Positions 36,325 through 44,640 of a stretch of DNA of 64,000 nucleotides are shown here, piece by piece. The notes under the pieces were generated by a model. The model was not told where the DNA came from. It did not search any database and worked only from the letters and a program-made list of their open reading frames with translations. The stretch is taken from NCBI RefSeq assembly GCF_014961315.1, contig NZ_CP063141.1:1426001-1490000 (forward strand). Direction: 5' to 3'. Position 1 is the stretch's first letter, and the number at the start of each line of letters is the position of its first letter. Made by a program: the position numbers and the translations under genes. The stretch comes from Thermoflavifilum sp. (GTDB lineage Bacteria; Bacteroidota; Bacteroidia; Chitinophagales; Chitinophagaceae).

Positions 36325-37416
36325 ATGCGCGTAGGTATCGAATTTTTTCCATCTGCGCTTCACCGTCCCTGGGAAGCGGATACATACTGGTGGCAGGTGA
36401 TTCAGGATTTGATTTCCTTATTTCCTCCGACAGACATGATTTGTTTAACAAATCAACACGTGCATGCTTTATCGCCTGTTCTGATACATCGGCAAATTTC
36501 ATCTTTCATGCAGCGATATGGGGCTTTGTGGATGCGTGTGTGGTGGGAGAAACAACAACCCGATTGTATTTTTTCCATTCATAAACCTGCCCATGCTGGA
36601 AAGCATATCCCCAGTTGCGTGTTGATGAGTCCCGATGATGGATATCGAGATCAACAAAATGATTTCAACCCGCAACAGTTGCAGCGGTTATGGGATAGGC
36701 TTCACACGCGCAAGCATCTGATCATTTTTCCATTTTCACTGGGAAGCAAATGGACTTCTGCTTTACACGCGGTTTACGTATATCCTGTTCCTGAAGTGGC
36801 ATTTTGTCCCTGTAGCTGGGAAGATGAACAACGGCATCGCATGCAATTTGCAGATGGTCATCCTTATTTTTTGACGGCGGCCATTCCGGTGCATGATACG
36901 AAAAATGTGGTTGTCTGGTTAAAAGCTTTTTCCGTGCTGAAAAAACGCCTGCAATCGTCTGTCAGATGGCTATGGCTGCTGAAACCAGAACAATTTGCGC
37001 CGGCAGAGCGGATATTGCAGGGCTATGCATTTCGCAGCGATATTATACTGCGTGATACGCTGGATATATCTACGCTTGCGGCCGCGTTATCATCAGCATA
37101 CGCTTATCTGGCGGTGGGCCCGGTCCGTACGCAATGGCGCATGGCGCTGGCATCTGTTTACAGCGGGGTGCCTGTGATGGGAATCAGGCATCCGGTTTAT
37201 GAAGCCTTAGTTGCCTCGGCTGGTATGTGGATTGCGCAGGAAGATGTAGAAATCATTGCCGCCCACTGGCTCAGGCTTTATCAGGATGAATATTTACGCA
37301 AAAAAATGATTGAAACCTGCTATCAGCAAAGAAAATACACATACGACGATTTTTTGCACACGCTTCAATCGTATGTGCAATCCCTTCAGGCGGATGCTCA
37401 CACGGTGAATTCGTAG
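36325..37416 (+). CDS. GT-B-like glycosyltransferase, divergent
   Basis: 363 residues. The ending resembles family 4 glycosyltransferases (VYSGVPVMGIRHPVYEAL followed by GMWIAQEDVEIIA), with the usual late Gly-rich and E-rich turn replaced. The N-terminal part has MRVGIEFFPSALHRPWEADTYW and no clear sugar-nucleotide motif. It lies eight bases after the family 2 enzyme, in the same operon, so a joint role in a surface glycan is likely. It is not identified to a subfamily. Confidence 0.68.
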   Translation: MRVGIEFFPSALHRPWEADTYWWQVIQDLISLFPPTDMICLTNQHVHALSPVLIHRQISSFMQRYGALWMRVWWEKQQPDCIFSIHKPAHAGKHIPSCVLMSPDDGYRDQQNDFNPQQLQRLWDRLHTRKHLIIFPFSLGSKWTSALHAVYVYPVPEVAFCPCSWEDEQRHRMQFADGHPYFLTAAIPVHDTKNVVVWLKAFSVLKKRLQSSVRWLWLLKPEQFAPAERILQGYAFRSDIILRDTLDISTLAAALSSAYAYLAVGPVRTQWRMALASVYSGVPVMGIRHPVYEALVASAGMWIAQEDVEIIAAHWLRLYQDEYLRKKMIETCYQQRKYTYDDFLHTLQSYVQSLQADAHTVNS

Positions 37417-37424
37417 TACATTTG
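37417..37424 (+). promoter_or_regulatory. Possible -7 box TACATTTG of gldC
   Basis: TAnnTTTG match 19 bases before the gldC ATG at 37444. It starts at the last base of the preceding coding region's stop area. Confidence 0.35.
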
Positions 37425-37443
37425 TTGAAATTCTATACCTATC

Positions 37444-37806
37444 ATGCAACAATCGCGGATTGAGATTCAAGTTTCGCTTGATGCAGCACGTATTCCGGAA
37501 GCCATTTCCTGGCGGGCCAGTGATACAGCGGCTGCAGAACCTCGTGCGGCTAAAGCCATGCTGCTTTCGCTCTGGGATATGCAAACCCGTACTTCGTTAC
37601 AGATGGACCTGTGGACGAAAGAGATGCGGATGGATGAAATGGCGGATTTTATGTATCAAACCATGATGGGTATGGCCGATAGTTTTGAACGCGCCACCCA
37701 TCAAGGCCAGCTTGCTCAACGCCTGAAAGATTTCGCTCATGAATTTATTGCTGAATTTGTGAGGATACAACAGCAGTTGCAGTCTGCTGATGCATCAACC
37801 CGATAA
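37444..37806 (+). CDS. gldC: Gliding motility protein GldC
   Basis: 120 residues, cytoplasmic. The family pattern is clear: IEIQVSLDAARIPEAISW, then KAMLLSLWDMQTRTSLQMDL, then WTKEMRMDEMADFMYQTM and MADSFERAT. GldC is an accessory protein of Bacteroidota gliding and type IX secretion, though it is dispensable in some species. No other gld gene is in the window, so motility cannot be inferred. It starts a short run with yqeY and cvpA. Confidence 0.9.
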   Translation: MQQSRIEIQVSLDAARIPEAISWRASDTAAAEPRAAKAMLLSLWDMQTRTSLQMDLWTKEMRMDEMADFMYQTMMGMADSFERATHQGQLAQRLKDFAHEFIAEFVRIQQQLQSADASTR

Positions 37807-37817
37807 ATCGATATACA

Positions 37818-38273
37818 ATGGCACTGGAACAACAGATCAACGAAGGTATTAAAGCTGCCATGAAGGCGAAAGACGAAGCACGGCTTCGGGCATTGCGCGC
37901 CATTAAATCGGCCATTTTGCTTGAAAAGACGGCGGAGGGCAGAGCAGGCGAACTCACCGAGGCCGATGAATGGCGCATGCTTCAGAAAATGGCCAAGCAA
38001 AGAAGAGAGTCCATGGAAATTTATCAGCAGCAACATCGTGAAGACCTGGCGCGGAAAGAAGCCGAGGAGCTGGCGGTGATAGAAGAATTTTTACCCAGGC
38101 CCATGGACGAGCATGAATTAAAAGCGGCTTTGCAGGCCATTATTCAGCAGGTGGGCGCTCGTGGCCCTGCAGATATGGGAAAGGTCATGGGCGTTGCCAC
38201 CCGGCAACTGGCTGGCAAAGCGGATAACAAAGTGATGGCCAGTCTGGTGAAGGAGCTGTTGCAGCAGGGTTAG
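37818..38273 (+). CDS. yqeY: GatB/YqeY domain protein
   Basis: 151 residues. MALEQQINEGIKAAMKAKDE, LRALRAIKSAILLEKT and VIEEFLPRPMDEHELKAAL are typical of the family, which resembles the C-terminal tail of the amidotransferase subunit GatB. Members bind tRNA weakly and may help amidotransferases; the exact role is unclear. It lies 11 bases after gldC. Confidence 0.92.
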   Translation: MALEQQINEGIKAAMKAKDEARLRALRAIKSAILLEKTAEGRAGELTEADEWRMLQKMAKQRRESMEIYQQQHREDLARKEAEELAVIEEFLPRPMDEHELKAALQAIIQQVGARGPADMGKVMGVATRQLAGKADNKVMASLVKELLQQG

Positions 38274-38295
38274 GCCTTCAGGATTTGCTCAGCCC

Positions 38296-38841
38296 ATGTG
38301 GATCGATATCGTATTTGCTATTCTGGTGTGGATGGCCCTGTACAGGGGGCTTACCCGCGGTTTTGTAATGGCCATCACCGCTTTTGTGGGCTGGATCATG
38401 GGGCTGGCTGCGGCATTGAAGCTCACGACGGTACTCACCCATTATCTGCAAAACAGTCTGCAATGGGCTCATGCCGCCTGGCTGCCCGTCGTGGTATGCT
38501 TGCTGTTGTTTTTTGGTGTGGCTGTGCTGGTGCATTTGCTTGGAAAACTGGTGGAACGAGCGGTTCAGCTTGTTGCACTGGGCTGGCTCAACCGGCTGAT
38601 GGGCTTTTTGTTGTATTTGCTTTTGTATCTCATCATCTTCAGCGTGATATTGTGGCTGGCCAATCAACTTTATCTGATCTCACCCACGACCAAGGCACAT
38701 GCCCGGGTGTATCACTGGATAGCCCCTATAGGCCCATTTGTCATCGATGAACTCGGAAAATGGATTCCCCTATTCAGTCACATGTTTCAAGACCTTGAGC
38801 ATTTTTTTGAACAGGTAAGTCGGCACATGCCGCACACATAG
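38296..38841 (+). CDS. CvpA-family membrane protein
   Basis: 181 residues with four hydrophobic helices (about 3-25, 30-50, 62-85 and 105-130). The N-terminus MWIDIVFAILVWMALYRGLTRG is typical of the family, named for colicin V production in E. coli but broadly present. A C-terminal cytoplasmic tail follows. The role in Bacteroidota is unknown. It follows yqeY by 22 bases. Confidence 0.83.
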   Translation: MWIDIVFAILVWMALYRGLTRGFVMAITAFVGWIMGLAAALKLTTVLTHYLQNSLQWAHAAWLPVVVCLLLFFGVAVLVHLLGKLVERAVQLVALGWLNRLMGFLLYLLLYLIIFSVILWLANQLYLISPTTKAHARVYHWIAPIGPFVIDELGKWIPLFSHMFQDLEHFFEQVSRHMPHT

Positions 38842-38925
38842 CGGTTTCCAGACTGGCTTCATGATGATTTCATGCAGCCGAAGGATAAAAAAGTTTATTT
38901 TAGCGCTGTAAATCAGGATCGGGGA

Positions 38926-39696
38926 ATGGACTATGAAATTAAAACACATGGCAAGTTCAGATTTGTAGAAGAGGGTGAGGGTGAGCCATTGATTTTGCTT
39001 CATGGCTTGTTTGGAGCCTTGAGTAATTTCAAGGATTTACTTGAATATTTCAAGCATCATTGTAAAGTAGTCATTCCCATCCTTCCGCTTTACGAATTAA
39101 ACATTTTAGATACTTCGGTGGGAGGCCTGGCCAAATATGTACATAGATTTATTGAAGCAAGAAATTACGGTCAGGTGCATTTGCTGGGGAATTCTCTGGG
39201 AGGGCATGTGGCTTTGATATATGCTTTGCACCACCCCGAAAATCTAAAAACACTCATTCTCACCGGTAGTTCGGGCTTATTTGAGAATGGCATGGGTGAA
39301 ACCTATCCCAAACGGGGTGATTATGAATACATTCGCAAGAAGACGGAGCTTACCTTTTATGATCCACGGGTGGCCACCAAAGAGCTGGTAGATGAAGTAT
39401 TTGAAATTGTCAACAATCGATTCAAAGCATTGAAGATCATTACCCTTGCAAAATCGGCCATCCGCAATAATCTCGGCGAGGAACTGCGGCAGATTCAGGT
39501 ACCTGTTTTACTTATCTGGGGAAAGAATGATACCATTACACCGCCGCTTGTAGCCGAGGAATTCCATCGTTTACTCCCTCATTCTGAGTTGCATTATATT
39601 GACAAATGCGGGCATGCACCCATGATGGAAGTGCCTGATGCCTTCAACGCCATTTTACATGAATTCCTGAAAAAGCACGCTGATGGAATAAAATAA
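38926..39696 (+). CDS. Alpha/beta hydrolase
   Basis: 256 residues from the ATG at 38926, preceded by GGGGA. The oxyanion segment is LILLHGLFGALSNF, the nucleophile elbow is LLGNSLGGHVAL, the acid is in IWGKNDTITP, and the His is in KCGHAPMMEVP. This subgroup is widespread in Bacteroidota next to CvpA and CBS genes; the substrate is unknown. No export signal is present. Confidence 0.86.
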   Translation: MDYEIKTHGKFRFVEEGEGEPLILLHGLFGALSNFKDLLEYFKHHCKVVIPILPLYELNILDTSVGGLAKYVHRFIEARNYGQVHLLGNSLGGHVALIYALHHPENLKTLILTGSSGLFENGMGETYPKRGDYEYIRKKTELTFYDPRVATKELVDEVFEIVNNRFKALKIITLAKSAIRNNLGEELRQIQVPVLLIWGKNDTITPPLVAEEFHRLLPHSELHYIDKCGHAPMMEVPDAFNAILHEFLKKHADGIK

Positions 39697-39760
39697 ATCT
39701 TTCACCGGGCGGGCAACAAGAGTTCCAGAAAATCCGTTAATCTTGTATAAATTGCAGGGC

Positions 39761-40426
39761 ATGGTGGTGAACCAGATCATATCTCCCGGACTCGAGCCCT
39801 TGTATCCGCACCAGCAGGTAGCTGAGGCATTGCAAAGCATGCACAGGCAGCATGTACATGAGCTCCCGGTTGTAGCCGAAGATCATTTCACTTATCTGGG
39901 CATTGCTGCTGAAGCACAGCTGGTCGATTTATCACCGACCACACTTATCGGCGAAGTTGCTCTGCAACAGCACAAGCCTGCTGTATCCAGCCACGCAAAT
40001 CTATTCGATGTGCTCAAAATGTATCAGGAAAATCTATTATCGATTATCCCCGTACTGGATGAAACCGATCATTATGTGGGGATGATCACGAGAGATGGGT
40101 TGCTTGAAGGTGTTGCAAAAATGATGAATGTGCAGGAACCCGGAGCTATCATACACCTGCAAATGGCTACGCACGATTATATGCTTTCGGATATCGCTCG
40201 CCTGGCCGAGTTAAATGATGTACGCATATTGAATGTTTATACGCTTTACGATACCACCCACGATATGATCAACGTTTTCCTCAAAACAAATCGGATAGAT
40301 GTGCAGGCACTGGTATCCACCTATTCCAGATATCATTATCAGGTCATACAGATTTTTGCTCAGGAATCATCTATGGATAGCCTGCGGGATAATTACGATA
40401 TGCTGATGAATTATATCAATATGTAA
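39761..40426 (+). CDS. CBS-domain protein
   Basis: 221 residues. Two CBS motifs fill about 1-125 (PLYPHQQVAEALQSM, then IIPVLDETDHYVGMITRDGLL), likely binding an adenine nucleotide. The C-terminal part (about 130-221) resembles an ACT-like fold. The ATG at 39761 is preferred to the upstream TTG. It precedes the BamA-like gene; a nucleotide-sensing role is a guess. Confidence 0.82.
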   Translation: MVVNQIISPGLEPLYPHQQVAEALQSMHRQHVHELPVVAEDHFTYLGIAAEAQLVDLSPTTLIGEVALQQHKPAVSSHANLFDVLKMYQENLLSIIPVLDETDHYVGMITRDGLLEGVAKMMNVQEPGAIIHLQMATHDYMLSDIARLAELNDVRILNVYTLYDTTHDMINVFLKTNRIDVQALVSTYSRYHYQVIQIFAQESSMDSLRDNYDMLMNYINM

Positions 40427-40451
40427 ACAAATAGCGCACGATTTGATAACG

Positions 40452-41924
40452 GTGAATGAAGCCATTTGTTTTCATATTTCAAGTTCTCGCAGGCGATTTA
40501 TTCACTTCTGTGTATGTGCTTTCCTCCTGCTTCCTGTGTGGATATATGCACAACAGGCGCAATTGCCCGTATTAGGGGCAGTGCAGATTGCTGATACCAC
40601 ATGGCATGATGATGCGTTGATTGTCAGGCATATTGAAATCAATGGAAACAAGAAAACCAATGATGCCATCATTCTGCGTGAGCTGGGTATTCATCCCGGT
40701 GATACGATTGCATGGAAACAGGCGCCAACCTTACTGGAAGAAGCCCGTCAGCGTGTGATCAATACATCGCTTTTTCTCAGTGTAAATGTGTATTTTAAAA
40801 ATATACAGGCACCTGATGTGGACATCGAAGTGGATGTGGTGGAACGTTGGTATATATTTCCCGTGCCCATCTTCAGCCTGGCCGACCGGAATTTTAATGT
40901 ATGGTGGGTTGAACATCATCATCAGCTCAACCGCGTGAATTATGGTATCAATTGTTTTGATAACAACCTTACGGGAAATAATGATCAGTTGATCTTTACC
41001 GTTCAGGGAGGATATACGTACAAATATGCACTTGCATATAATCTGCCGTATTTCGATAAGGTTATGCATGCCGGAATAGGGCTGGTAGCGGGTTATAGCC
41101 GAAACCGGGAAGTGAATTACATCACACAAAATAATAAGCAGGTATATTTAAAAACAGAACAGTTTATATACAAAAACTGGTATGGTGGATTAAGTTTCTC
41201 TTATCGTAAAAACATACGCACCAGGCATTTGCTTTCGCTCACCTATCATGATCTTACTGTAGGAGACACCGTGGTGGCATTGAATCCGGATTATTTACCC
41301 GATGGAAGCACACATCAGCGATACCTGGGATTGGAATATCGTTTTAGTTACACGGGGGCCGATCACTGGGCTTATCCCTTGCGTGGTTTTAACCTGATTG
41401 TTGACCTTTCTCAACAGGGCTTTGGCTGGCCTGACCGGGTGCACATGACCCAGTTGCAGTTGATGATGGCGCGTTATGTGCCTTTATTTCCCCGTGTGTA
41501 TCTGGCGATGGGCTTTCGTACACAAATACAGTTGCCCGTGCATCAACCTTATTTTTTGCGGCAGGATATGGGTTATTATGAGAATTATTTACGTGGACTT
41601 GAATACAATGTGGTAGACGCCAGTGCCTTTGGCATTCTTAAAACGAATCTGAAATATCAAATCGGAAAATGGAATATCCATTTGCCTTTGATTCCTGAGA
41701 AATTTGCGCATGTGCCGCTGGCAATATATGCGAAATGTTTTGGTGATGTGGGGTATGGTTATGATCCTTATCATGAAATCAGTCGCTTGAGTAATCGCTG
41801 GCTTTTTACCGGAGGCGTGGGTATTGACTTTGTGACGTTTTATGATATTCGATTGCGTGTGGAATATAGTTTCAATCAGTTCGGCCAAAATGGGTTATTT
41901 TTACACACCAAATCCGAATTATAA
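40452..41924 (+). CDS. Outer-membrane protein with one POTRA domain (BamA/TamA superfamily)
   Basis: About 490 residues. A signal peptide (about 15-34, ending PVWIYAQ) precedes one POTRA domain with VRHIEINGNKKTNDAIILRE (about 57-76). A 16-strand-type barrel region ends FGQNGLFLHTKSEL. Full BamA has five POTRA domains, so this is a separate, minimal Omp85-type protein. No in-frame ATG precedes the signal peptide: GTG at 40452 or TTG at 40443 are the only choices. It is in the same strand run as nadK and bamA, pointing to outer-membrane assembly or secretion. Confidence 0.82.
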   Translation: MNEAICFHISSSRRRFIHFCVCAFLLLPVWIYAQQAQLPVLGAVQIADTTWHDDALIVRHIEINGNKKTNDAIILRELGIHPGDTIAWKQAPTLLEEARQRVINTSLFLSVNVYFKNIQAPDVDIEVDVVERWYIFPVPIFSLADRNFNVWWVEHHHQLNRVNYGINCFDNNLTGNNDQLIFTVQGGYTYKYALAYNLPYFDKVMHAGIGLVAGYSRNREVNYITQNNKQVYLKTEQFIYKNWYGGLSFSYRKNIRTRHLLSLTYHDLTVGDTVVALNPDYLPDGSTHQRYLGLEYRFSYTGADHWAYPLRGFNLIVDLSQQGFGWPDRVHMTQLQLMMARYVPLFPRVYLAMGFRTQIQLPVHQPYFLRQDMGYYENYLRGLEYNVVDASAFGILKTNLKYQIGKWNIHLPLIPEKFAHVPLAIYAKCFGDVGYGYDPYHEISRLSNRWLFTGGVGIDFVTFYDIRLRVEYSFNQFGQNGLFLHTKSEL

Positions 41925-41947
41925 TCTGCTTTTAGCACAATCATTTC

Positions 41948-42826
41948 ATGCAGATAGCTATTTACAGTAGAAATTTTTCTCCGCAAGATCAGTCCGATGT
42001 GCAATTGTTGATCCATACCCTGCATCAGCATGGTATGCGATTGTGGATTTATGGTCCCTGGTATGAGCAGATGCAGGCCAGCATCAAATGGCCGCAGAAA
42101 CCTGTGTTATTTTATGTTGCACAGGATCTGGATGAGGAAATAGCCTGTATGATCAGTGTGGGAGGCGATGGTACTTTGCTGGATACCTTATGTTTTGTGC
42201 GCAACAAATCTATTCCGGTGATTGGTGTAAACATGGGCCGACTGGGCTTTCTGGCCAACATCGGTCGAGAGATGATAGGCCGTATGGCCGATGCTTTGCT
42301 GGCACATGATTATGTGATTGAGAAACGGATTCTTTTGCATCTGGATGCCAGTATTCCACTTTTTGGTGAAGTCCCGTATGCCCTGAATGATTTTACCCTG
42401 CATAAAAAAGATGCCTCGTCAATGATTCGCATTCATGCATTTTTGAATGGCGAGTTCCTGAACACCTACTGGGCAGATGGCCTTATTGTGGCCACTCCCA
42501 CCGGATCGACGGCCTATTCCTTAAGTTGCGGCGGCCCTATTTTGTTGCCCGAAGCGGGAGGCTTTGTCGTAACACCCGTTGCTCCGCACAACCTGAACGT
42601 GCGGCCACTGGTCGTTCCCGACGATGCTGTGATTTCCTTTGAAATCGAAGGCAGAAGTGAGCAATTTTTATGCACCCTGGATGCCCGTATGGAAACCATT
42701 ACCAGTGATGTGAAAATGGCCATTCGCAAGGAAGATTTTATGTTAAACCTCATTCGTCTTCAGGAAACAAATTTTCTACAAACCCTTCGCAGCAAGCTCT
42801 TCTGGGGAATTGACAAACGAAATTAA
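41948..42826 (+). CDS. nadK: NAD kinase
   Basis: 292-residue cytoplasmic enzyme that phosphorylates NAD to NADP using ATP or polyphosphate. The GGDGT motif is in SVGGDGTLLDTLCF (about 75-87). The NE/D motif is ALNDFTLHK, and the GSTAYS motif is ATPTGSTAYSLSCGGP. The start at 41948 directly gives MQIAIYSRNF, as expected. It lies 23 bases after the single-POTRA gene and is probably cotranscribed. Confidence 0.95.
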   Translation: MQIAIYSRNFSPQDQSDVQLLIHTLHQHGMRLWIYGPWYEQMQASIKWPQKPVLFYVAQDLDEEIACMISVGGDGTLLDTLCFVRNKSIPVIGVNMGRLGFLANIGREMIGRMADALLAHDYVIEKRILLHLDASIPLFGEVPYALNDFTLHKKDASSMIRIHAFLNGEFLNTYWADGLIVATPTGSTAYSLSCGGPILLPEAGGFVVTPVAPHNLNVRPLVVPDDAVISFEIEGRSEQFLCTLDARMETITSDVKMAIRKEDFMLNLIRLQETNFLQTLRSKLFWGIDKRN

Positions 42827-42881
42827 CTTCTTGCATACCAAAATTTTACGCAAAGCGTTATTTTATCAATGATATCAGACG

Positions 42882-43763
42882 ATGATGAAACCTTATGCCT
42901 GGCTGATTTGCATTGTATGTACCCTGGGGCTCTGGATTAATCCGGGAAAAATAGCGGCACAAATCACGCTTCGATCTTATCAGGCGCTGGCTTATACGGC
43001 GGAGATAGGGGTGGCAGCCGGTGGAGCGGAATATTTTGGTGATCTGAATACCCATTACGGATGGCATGCGGTGAAAGCCTCGGGAGGCATTTTTTATCGA
43101 AAGTTATTCAGCCCTTATGTGGCGGCTCGACTGGAAGCTGAGCTGGCACAGTTAGGTTATTCGGACGTATATAACAAAAATGAATTTCAGCATCGACGCA
43201 ATTTAAGTTTTAACACGCTGATCTGGGAAATTACGTTGATGGGTGAATTTAACTTTTTCCGTTTCGAACCCGGTAGCGCATATCACAGGTTTACGCCTTA
43301 TCTGGCTTTTGGGGTGGGGTTTTTTCATTTCAATCCTTATGCTTATTACCAGGGCCAGAAATATTATCTGCAGCCCCTGGGCACAGAAGGGCAGGGCTCG
43401 TTTTTGTATCCTGATCGAAAACCTTATGCCCTGCAGGCCTTGTGTTTCCCGGTAGGAGCCGGCATAAAATACAATCTGGGCAGGAATCTGGATATTGGGT
43501 TGGAGGCGATTCACCGTTTTACGACTACAGATTATCTGGACGACGTAAGCAAAACCTATGTAGGCATTACAGCCTTTCCACCCAAGCCCAATGGTCAGCC
43601 ATCTATCGCTGCCATTTTGCAGGACCGGTCTAATTGGAACGGGCAACCGGCCATTGGTACACCCGGTCGACAGCGGGGCAACAGTATAACCAGAGATCAG
43701 TATATTTTTGTGCAGCTCACGCTTTCTGTTTTACTCAGCAATTACCGCTGTCCGGCGCTCTGA
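42882..43763 (+). CDS. DUF6089-type outer-membrane protein
   Basis: 293 residues with a signal peptide ending KIAAQ. The mature protein is barrel-like: YTAEIGVAAGGAEYFGDLN near the N-terminus, FTPYLAFGVGFFHFNPYAYY in the middle and a late VQLTLSVLLSNYRCPAL. DUF6089 proteins are found between nadK and uppS/bamA in many Bacteroidota, so the context supports the call. Function is unknown. ATG at 42882 or 42885 are equivalent. Confidence 0.8.
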   Translation: MMKPYAWLICIVCTLGLWINPGKIAAQITLRSYQALAYTAEIGVAAGGAEYFGDLNTHYGWHAVKASGGIFYRKLFSPYVAARLEAELAQLGYSDVYNKNEFQHRRNLSFNTLIWEITLMGEFNFFRFEPGSAYHRFTPYLAFGVGFFHFNPYAYYQGQKYYLQPLGTEGQGSFLYPDRKPYALQALCFPVGAGIKYNLGRNLDIGLEAIHRFTTTDYLDDVSKTYVGITAFPPKPNGQPSIAAILQDRSNWNGQPAIGTPGRQRGNSITRDQYIFVQLTLSVLLSNYRCPAL

Positions 43764-43821
43764 TGGCGGTTAAACTTGTGTTAAAAACCCATCCCAGCAA
43801 GCCTTTCAGCCGATATTAGGA

Positions 43822-43829
43822 TATATTTG
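43822..43829 (+). promoter_or_regulatory. Putative -7 box TATATTTG of uppS-bamA
   Basis: TAnnTTTG match 37 bases before the uppS ATG at 43867, in the 103-base gap after the DUF6089 gene. Confidence 0.42.
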
Positions 43830-43866
43830 TAACTTTCTCGACTTTTGCGGAACAAGCAAGGTCCAC

Positions 43867-44640
43867 ATGTCCAGAACCGCTACATTAAAAGATCGTATTG
43901 ATCCTCGAAAATTGCCCCGGCATATTGCCATTATCATGGATGGCAATGGCAGGTGGGCTAAAGAACGCGGACATGACCGGATTTATGGACATCACGAAGG
44001 CGTGCAGAGTGTGAAAAGCGTGGTGGAGGCCTGCGGTGAACTGGGAATACCTTATCTTACCATATATGCATTTTCTACGGAAAACTGGGAACGCCCTTCC
44101 GATGAGGTAAACGGCATCATGGAGCTGCTGGTAAGCACGTTGCACAAGGAAATAGACTCACTTCGGGAGCACAATATCCGTTTGCATGTGATTGGAGATC
44201 TGGATATGTTGCCCCCGGTATGCCGGCAAGAAGTACAGGAAGCCGTACAGCTCACGGCCAGCCATGATGGCTTGCATTTGATTGTAGCACTCAGCTACAG
44301 TTCTCGATGGGAAATTGTGCAGGCCGTGAAGCAACTGGCTGCTGATGTACGTGCCGGTAAGGTGAAGCCAGAGGATATCGATCAGCAGATCTTTGCGCAA
44401 TACCTCTGTACCGCGGCCTTTCCCGACCCGGAGCTGGTAATCCGCACCAGCGGTGAATACCGTATCAGTAACTTTCTGCTTTACCAGATTGCCTACGCAG
44501 AACTGTATTTCACACCTACCTTGTGGCCTGATTTCAGGAAAGAAAACCTGTATGAAGCCATCTTAGATTTCCAATCCAGAGAAAGAAGATTTGGGAAAAC
44601 GAGCGAACAAATACAGCAGAATGAAGAGATGTTTTCGTAG
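43867..44640 (+). CDS. uppS: Undecaprenyl diphosphate synthase (cis-prenyltransferase)
   Basis: 257 residues. Makes the C55 lipid carrier for peptidoglycan and other envelope polymers. Region 1 is IAIIMDGNGRWAKERG (about 19-34) with the catalytic Asp. Later motifs are YLTIYAFSTENWERP and LVIRTSGEYRISNFLLYQ, with AELYFTP near the end. Its last 20 bases overlap the start of bamA in another frame, so the two are translationally coupled. Confidence 0.96.
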   Translation: MSRTATLKDRIDPRKLPRHIAIIMDGNGRWAKERGHDRIYGHHEGVQSVKSVVEACGELGIPYLTIYAFSTENWERPSDEVNGIMELLVSTLHKEIDSLREHNIRLHVIGDLDMLPPVCRQEVQEAVQLTASHDGLHLIVALSYSSRWEIVQAVKQLAADVRAGKVKPEDIDQQIFAQYLCTAAFPDPELVIRTSGEYRISNFLLYQIAYAELYFTPTLWPDFRKENLYEAILDFQSRERRFGKTSEQIQQNEEMFS

